10,701 nt of DNA, taken from assembly GCA_947177595.1 (NCBI GenBank), contig CAMWUZ010000038.1:1-10701 (forward strand), read 5' to 3'. Below the pieces are notes generated by a model. That model was given only the letters and a program-made list of their open reading frames with translations. It was not told the DNA's origin and did not search any database. How positions within the stretch are numbered: position 1 is the stretch's first letter; the number at the start of each line of letters is the position of its first letter. The translations under genes and the position numbers were made by a program. Source of the DNA: an uncultured Porphyromonadaceae bacterium (GTDB taxonomy: Bacteria; Bacteroidota; Bacteroidia; Bacteroidales; Muribaculaceae). Shown here piece by piece: positions 6,663-10,701 of this stretch.

Positions 6663-7898
6663 TTATACGAGCATGGATGCCACGCGGCGTACGGCGGCTA
6701 TGAAGCTGTCACATTCCTCAACAGTGTTGTAGATAGCGAACGAGGCTCTCACCGTGCCGGTGATTCCGAGAGTATCCATCAGCGGCTGAGCGCAGTGGTG
6801 ACCGGTGCGCACTGCGATACCGAGCTTGTCGAGAAGCATTCCGGTGTCGTAAGGGTGTGATTCTCCGATAAGAAATGAAATCACCGCGCTCTTGTGAGGC
6901 GCGTCGCCGTAAATTTTCAGTCCGGGAATTTCAAGCAACTTGGGTGTGGCGTAATTCAGCAGAGCCTCCTCGTGCGCTCCGATAGCCTCTATCCCTATAT
7001 TTTTCACAAAAGCTATCGCTTCGGCAAACGCGGCGATGCCCACAAAATCGGGAGTTCCCGCCTCGAATTTAAAGGGCAGTCCCGCAAAAACAGTTTTTTG
7101 AAACGACACCTTCTTAATCATCTCTCCTCCACCCTGATAAGGGGGCATTTTTTCAAGAAGCGCCTCCTTGCCATACAGCACACCCACACCGGTGGGACCA
7201 TACATTTTGTGTGAGGAGAACACATAAAAATCCGCATCCAGATCGCGCACGTTCACCGGCAGATGGGCAATCGCCTGAGCACCGTCGATAAGAGCGACAG
7301 CGCCGTGACGGTGAGCCTCTTCAATTATCTCCCTGACGGGATTTATCGTGCCGAGCACATTGCTCACGTGGGTGACAGCGACAATCTTTGTCTTAGGGGT
7401 GAATAAATTCCGATATGCCTCCATGTCAAGCTCACTGCGGTCGTTCATCGGAATCACCTTTATCTTAAGCCCCTTCTTGACGGCTATAAGCTGCCAGGGC
7501 ACGATGTCTGAGTGATGCTCCATCACAGAGAGGATTATCTCGTCCCCCTCTTCGAGGAGCTGACCGTAGCTCGCGGCGACAAGGTTGATAGACTCGGTGG
7601 TGCCGCGCGTGAAGATTATTTCCTCTTTCTTCTCCGCTCCTATAAATCCGGCAACCGTTTCTCTTGTGCGTTCAAGCATGGCGGTAGCCTCCTGCGAGAG
7701 CGCGTGCACTCCGCGGTGAACATTCGCCTTGTGGCTGTAGTACATATCGGTAATGGCATCCACAACCACGCGTGGTGTCTGTGTGGTGGCGGTATTGTCA
7801 AGATATATCAGGGGCCTATCATATACCTTGCGCTCGAGTATTGGAAACTCCTCTCTGATCTTACTTATGTCAAAAGCGTCAATCTCTTCCATCTTCAT
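6663..7898 (-). CDS. sufS: Cysteine desulfurase SufS
   Basis: SufS is a PLP-dependent group II cysteine desulfurase that converts cysteine to alanine and passes a persulfide to the Suf scaffold. From ATG 7898 the protein has 411 residues. Visible motifs are YLDNTATTQTP near the N-terminus, NVHRGVH, FTRGTTESIN, the cofactor-contacting MEHHSD and DGAQAIAHLPV, the PLP lysine in FSSHKMYGPTGVG (Lys231) and the catalytic cysteine in RTGHHCAQP (Cys369). The loop around the Cys is the short, SufS-type form, not the longer NifS/IscS type. Three in-frame ATGs are possible: 7928, 7898 and 7892. Homologues usually begin shortly before the DISKIREEFPIL block, so 7898 or 7892 is most likely, overlapping the sufD end by 20 or 14 bp. 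It closes the sufBCDS series; no sufE or sufU follows. Confidence 0.94.
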   Translation of the reverse strand: MKMEEIDAFDISKIREEFPILERKVYDRPLIYLDNTATTQTPRVVVDAITDMYYSHKANVHRGVHALSQEATAMLERTRETVAGFIGAEKKEEIIFTRGTTESINLVAASYGQLLEEGDEIILSVMEHHSDIVPWQLIAVKKGLKIKVIPMNDRSELDMEAYRNLFTPKTKIVAVTHVSNVLGTINPVREIIEEAHRHGAVALIDGAQAIAHLPVNVRDLDADFYVFSSHKMYGPTGVGVLYGKEALLEKMPPYQGGGEMIKKVSFQKTVFAGLPFKFEAGTPDFVGIAAFAEAIAFVKNIGIEAIGAHEEALLNYATPKLLEIPGLKIYGDAPHKSAVISFLIGESHPYDTGMLLDKLGIAVRTGHHCAQPLMDTLGITGTVRASFAIYNTVEECDSFIAAVRRVASMLV

Positions 7899-9246
7899 CA
7901 ACTTTATGGCATGTCGCCTTGCATTCACCGCACATAGCTTCCGCTCCCGCCAGTCGTTTCTCGACCAGATGCTTCAGCCTGTCGCGCAGACTTTCCAGTC
8001 TCACGGTATCTATAACATCGGTCATGAACGCCTGCATGAGCATATTTTTCGCTTCCTGTTCGGGTATGCCTCTGGTGCGCATATAAAACAGGGCTTCCTT
8101 GTCAAGCTGACCGGTTGTTGCTCCATGCGAGCACTTCACATCATCATTGTATATCTCGAGCTGCGGGCGGGTGTGCATCTTCGCCGTCGGCGAGGCAAGC
8201 ACGTTCTTATTGCTCTGGTATGCTTCGGTGAAAGGAGCCTTGGGAGTGACGAGAATGCTCCCCTCGAATGCTCCGGTAGCGTTATCGTCAAGCACATATT
8301 TGAAAAGCTGACGGCTGTCGCAGTGCGGAGCGAGATGACGCACAACGCTGCTGTTGTCGGTATGCATCGTGCCTGTGCCGATAGCCATTCCGGCGAGAGT
8401 GGTGTCACACCCCTCCCCGTCTATATCTATCGAGTAGTCGTTTCTGGTTTTTCCACAGGTGAGTGTCATGCCGTTGACAAGCAGATTGCTCCCTTTGCTC
8501 TGACGGGCGAAGAGCGACGACACGCGGGAGGTGCTCTCCGACGACTCCTCTATATCGTAGTATTCAAAGCGCGCATCCGCTCCGAGGGCTATCTCTATCA
8601 CCTGAGAGCTCAGACACTCTTTTGCCGAGGGTTGCGTGTGGTCACACACAAGTAACTGAGCGGAAGCGCCTCTGCCGAGAACTATCAGCATGCGGCGCAC
8701 ACCGAGCACCGGCGCGGGAGTGGAGAATATGTTCACGAGCTGAAGGGGCTGCTCCACAGTCACTCCGTCCGGCACATAGATCACCACACCGTCCTGGGCA
8801 AGGAGGGTGTTCAGCGCAACCTCCGGTCGTGTAAGTGTTGCAAGCGTGCCGTAATACGCGTCAAAAATATGGGGAATCTTCTGCGCGGCAGTGCGCATGG
8901 AGGCGAAAACCACCCCTTCGGGGAGTCTCTGCAATCCTTTGGTCGGATAAAATGTGTCGTTGACGCATACCCCGAGGAGAGTGCTCATGTTCGGCACATC
9001 GCAGCGGAAACTTGCGGCGAGATCAGCCGACATAGCCACTCTGTTTACATTCACACCGAAATCGGGAGCAAACATCTCTTCAAGCGATGTTTTCTCATAG
9101 CCCTCCGCGCCTTTTTCCGGCAGCGCGTTATGCCCGATCGCTTCCAAAGCGTGCTTACGCAGGCTGTTCATAGCCTCCGGCGCATCCTGCTCAAAGGCGG
9201 CGCGATGGCGCAGATACAGGTCGATATACTGGTCTATGCTTCCCAT
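7879..9246 (-). CDS. sufD: Fe-S cluster assembly protein SufD
   Basis: SufD pairs with SufB in the SufBC2D scaffold that builds and hands over Fe-S clusters in the cytoplasm. The 455-residue sequence shows the SufB/SufD (UPF0051) beta-helix pattern, with DGVVIYVPDGVTVEQPLQLV (152-171), the central TDNSSVVRHLAPHC (296-309), GAFEGSILV (325-333), ASPTAKMHTRPQLEIYNDDV (351-370), and CSHGATTGQLDKEALFYM (372-389) holding the conserved His (His374) at the SufB interface. The start codon overlaps the sufC stop by one base (TAATG). An unusual C-terminal extension ends with three cysteines spaced C-x2-C-x3-C (439, 442, 446) plus a following His, outside the beta-helix core. Length is close to that of other SufD proteins. 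Confidence 0.95.
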   Translation of the reverse strand: MGSIDQYIDLYLRHRAAFEQDAPEAMNSLRKHALEAIGHNALPEKGAEGYEKTSLEEMFAPDFGVNVNRVAMSADLAASFRCDVPNMSTLLGVCVNDTFYPTKGLQRLPEGVVFASMRTAAQKIPHIFDAYYGTLATLTRPEVALNTLLAQDGVVIYVPDGVTVEQPLQLVNIFSTPAPVLGVRRMLIVLGRGASAQLLVCDHTQPSAKECLSSQVIEIALGADARFEYYDIEESSESTSRVSSLFARQSKGSNLLVNGMTLTCGKTRNDYSIDIDGEGCDTTLAGMAIGTGTMHTDNSSVVRHLAPHCDSRQLFKYVLDDNATGAFEGSILVTPKAPFTEAYQSNKNVLASPTAKMHTRPQLEIYNDDVKCSHGATTGQLDKEALFYMRTRGIPEQEAKNMLMQAFMTDVIDTVRLESLRDRLKHLVEKRLAGAEAMCGECKATCHKVDEDGRD

Positions 9247-10013
9247 TACTTATCTACTTCTTCTTTAATCCAGTCATAGCCCTTATCTTCAAGCTCAAGC
9301 GCAAGCTCCGGTCCTCCGGTCTTAACGATTCTTCCTTTATAGAGCACATGAACGAAATCGGGCTTGATATAGTCGAGCAGACGCTGATAGTGTGTGATTA
9401 CTATTGTAGCGTTATCAGAGGTCTTGAGCAGATTGACGCCGCCGGCAACAATGCGGAGGGCATCGATATCGAGACCGGAATCGGTTTCGTCAAGAATGCT
9501 CAGACGCGGCTCGAGCATAGCCATCTGGAATATCTCGTTTCTCTTTTTCTCGCCTCCGGAAAAGCCTTCGTTCACCGAGCGGCTCGCGAGTTTGTTGTCA
9601 AGCTCCACAATCTCCCTTTTCTGACGCATCAGCTTGAGAAATTCTGTGGCGCTGAGCGGCTCCTCGTTGAAATATTTGCGCTTGGCGTTGAGGGCGGCTC
9701 TCATGAAGTTGACCATCGACACTCCGGGAATCTCCACCGGATACTGGAATGAGAGGAAAAGCCCTTCATGTGAGCGGTCCTCAGGCGAAAGAGCGAGAAG
9801 GTCAACGCCGTGAAAATCCACCTTGCCGCCATCCACCGTAAATGCGGGGTTACCGGCAAGCACTTCGCTGAGAGTGCTTTTTCCCGATCCGTTGGGTCCC
9901 ATTATCGCATGAACCTCGCCGGGACGCACTGTCAGATTTATTCCATTCAGTATCTGTTTACCGTCGATTGATGCCTTGAGGTCATCAACCCGGAGCAATA
10001 TGTCTTCTTTCAT
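9246..10013 (-). CDS. sufC: Fe-S cluster assembly ATPase SufC
   Basis: SufC is the ABC-type ATPase of the SufBC2D complex; ATP binding drives the rearrangement in SufB-SufD needed for cluster assembly. The 255-residue protein has a complete nucleotide-binding domain: Walker A GPNGSGKST (39-47), Q-loop SFQYP (Gln90), ABC signature FSGGEKKR (151-158), Walker B LSILDETDSGLD (171-182) and the H-loop His208 in ITHYQR. EKKRNEIFQ and the DETDSGLDIDAL continuation are characteristic of SufC rather than transporter ATPases. No membrane segments are present. It starts 33 bp after sufB with an A-rich leader and ends with a one-base overlap with sufD. Confidence 0.97.
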   Translation of the reverse strand: MKEDILLRVDDLKASIDGKQILNGINLTVRPGEVHAIMGPNGSGKSTLSEVLAGNPAFTVDGGKVDFHGVDLLALSPEDRSHEGLFLSFQYPVEIPGVSMVNFMRAALNAKRKYFNEEPLSATEFLKLMRQKREIVELDNKLASRSVNEGFSGGEKKRNEIFQMAMLEPRLSILDETDSGLDIDALRIVAGGVNLLKTSDNATIVITHYQRLLDYIKPDFVHVLYKGRIVKTGGPELALELEDKGYDWIKEEVDK

Positions 10014-10046
10014 CTTTATATTCGGGTATATTTTGTTCTGTTTTTA

Positions 10047-10701
10047 CTATCCAACACTTCCTTCAAGCGAAATCTGGAGAAGTTTCTGCGCCTCCACCGC
10101 AAATTCCATAGGGAGTTTGTTCATCACCTCGCGGGCATAGCCGTTGACAATCAACCCGACAGCCTCTTCGGTGGGAATGCCCCGCTGATTGCAGTAGAAG
10201 AGCTGATCCTCGCTGATTTTCGAGGTAGTAGCCTCATGCTCCACCACGGCGGTATCGTTCATCACATCTATATATGGAAAAGTGTGTGCGCCGCATGTAG
10301 AACTCAGCAACAGGCTGTCGCACTGGGTATAGTTTCTGCATCCCTCGGCTTTGGCGGCAACCTTCACAAGTCCGCGATACGAGTTCTGGCTGTGACCGGC
10401 GGAGATGCCTTTGCTCACGATCGTGCTTCGTGTATTCTTGCCGATATGAATCATCTTGGTGCCGGTATCCGCCTGCTGATAGTTGTTGGTCACGGCTACC
10501 GAATAAAACTCACCCACGCTCTCGTCGCCGGCGAGGATGCATCCGGGATATTTCCAGGTGATAGCCGATCCGGTTTCCACCTGAGTCCATGAGAGTTTGG
10601 ATTTATAGCCGCGGCATATTCCGCGTTTGGTCACGAAGTTGTAGATGCCGCCTTTGCCGTCCTTGTCTCCGGCATACCAATTCTGCACGGTCGAGTATTT
10701 C
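10047..10701 (-). CDS. sufB: Fe-S cluster assembly protein SufB, C-terminal part
   Basis: This is the C-terminal portion of SufB (about 217 residues visible); the rest lies beyond the right edge. The sequence enters as KYSTVQNWYAGD, a well-known internal SufB stretch, so the GTG at 10688 is an internal valine codon and not a start. SufB is the main cluster scaffold of SufBC2D. Conserved features include CAHTFPY-type region TCGAHTFPYIDVMND (its Cys at 10295-10293 corresponds to the essential scaffold cysteine of E. coli SufB), VVEHEATTS with the conserved Glu-His-Glu, EDQLFYCNQRGI, and the ending AVEAQKLLQISLEGSVG. The arrangement sufB-C-D-S with short gaps or overlaps indicates a single operon, whose promoter must lie outside the window. 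Confidence 0.96.
   Translation of the reverse strand, partial: KYSTVQNWYAGDKDGKGGIYNFVTKRGICRGYKSKLSWTQVETGSAITWKYPGCILAGDESVGEFYSVAVTNNYQQADTGTKMIHIGKNTRSTIVSKGISAGHSQNSYRGLVKVAAKAEGCRNYTQCDSLLLSSTCGAHTFPYIDVMNDTAVVEHEATTSKISEDQLFYCNQRGIPTEEAVGLIVNGYAREVMNKLPMEFAVEAQKLLQISLEGSVG

Noticed and set aside
7753..8655. A 300-codon plus-strand open frame opposite sufD and sufS
   Set aside because: It spans the junction of two conserved genes on the other strand and has no recognisable domain or matching start context.
10686..10688. GTG as the start of the sufB fragment
   Set aside because: The frame continues upstream as KYSTVQNW, a conserved internal SufB stretch, so the GTG encodes an internal valine.
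1..10701. CRISPR array, defence island, prophage, IS element or tRNA
   Set aside because: I saw no regularly spaced repeats, transposase or integrase motifs, terminal inverted repeats or cloverleaf-like sequence, and nearly every base is in a recognised gene.

Overview
This window looks like an ordinary, conserved chromosomal segment of a Bacteroidota bacterium, most likely order Bacteroidales. The evidence is the gene content (a sufB-C-D-S iron-sulfur cluster operon, a lipoprotein with a Bacteroidota-style surface-export signal), start codons without Shine-Dalgarno sequences but with A-rich leaders, and promoter elements of the Bacteroides TTTG / TAnnTTTG type. A Muribaculaceae-like gut commensal would fit, but I cannot fix the family from sequence alone. 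There is no sign of phage, plasmid, insertion sequence, CRISPR array, tRNA or rRNA, and coding density is very high. The largest gap between genes is 175 bp (5853-6027).

Layout. Positions 1-79 are a small divergent promoter region: one element points left out of the window and one points right. On the plus strand come mltG (80-1180, endolytic murein transglycosylase) and a small DUF2007 protein (1177-1419) joined by an ATGA overlap. Everything else is on the minus strand. Read in transcription order from the right edge: sufB (5' end beyond the window), sufC, sufD and sufS, followed by a six-helix DUF308/HdeD-like membrane protein (6594-6028). Then comes an intergenic region with a long imperfect hairpin and a textbook promoter. 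This drives a lone lipoprotein of unknown function (5852-5073). Last is a tight four-gene unit: hotdog thioesterase (4992-4579), dprA (4582-3467), uridine phosphorylase-like enzyme (3442-2561) and AI-2E-family transporter (2555-1395). Its last gene runs 25 bp into the 3' end of the convergent DUF2007 gene.

How the genes work together. SufS takes sulfur from cysteine and the SufB-SufC-SufD scaffold/ATPase builds Fe-S clusters on it; no SufE or SufU sulfur-transfer partner lies in the window. MltG sets peptidoglycan strand length at the inner membrane. The thioesterase-dprA-phosphorylase-transporter unit mixes unrelated housekeeping tasks (acyl-thioester hydrolysis, RecA loading on incoming single-stranded DNA, pyrimidine nucleoside salvage, an unknown membrane transport step) and seems held together by operon structure more than by pathway.

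I looked for a novel multi-gene system and did not find one. The points most worth a second look are the unknown putative surface lipoprotein with its clean promoter and GTG start, the 16-bp imperfect inverted repeat downstream of the suf/DUF308 transcript, the cysteine-rich tail of SufD, and the apparently leaderless start of mltG.
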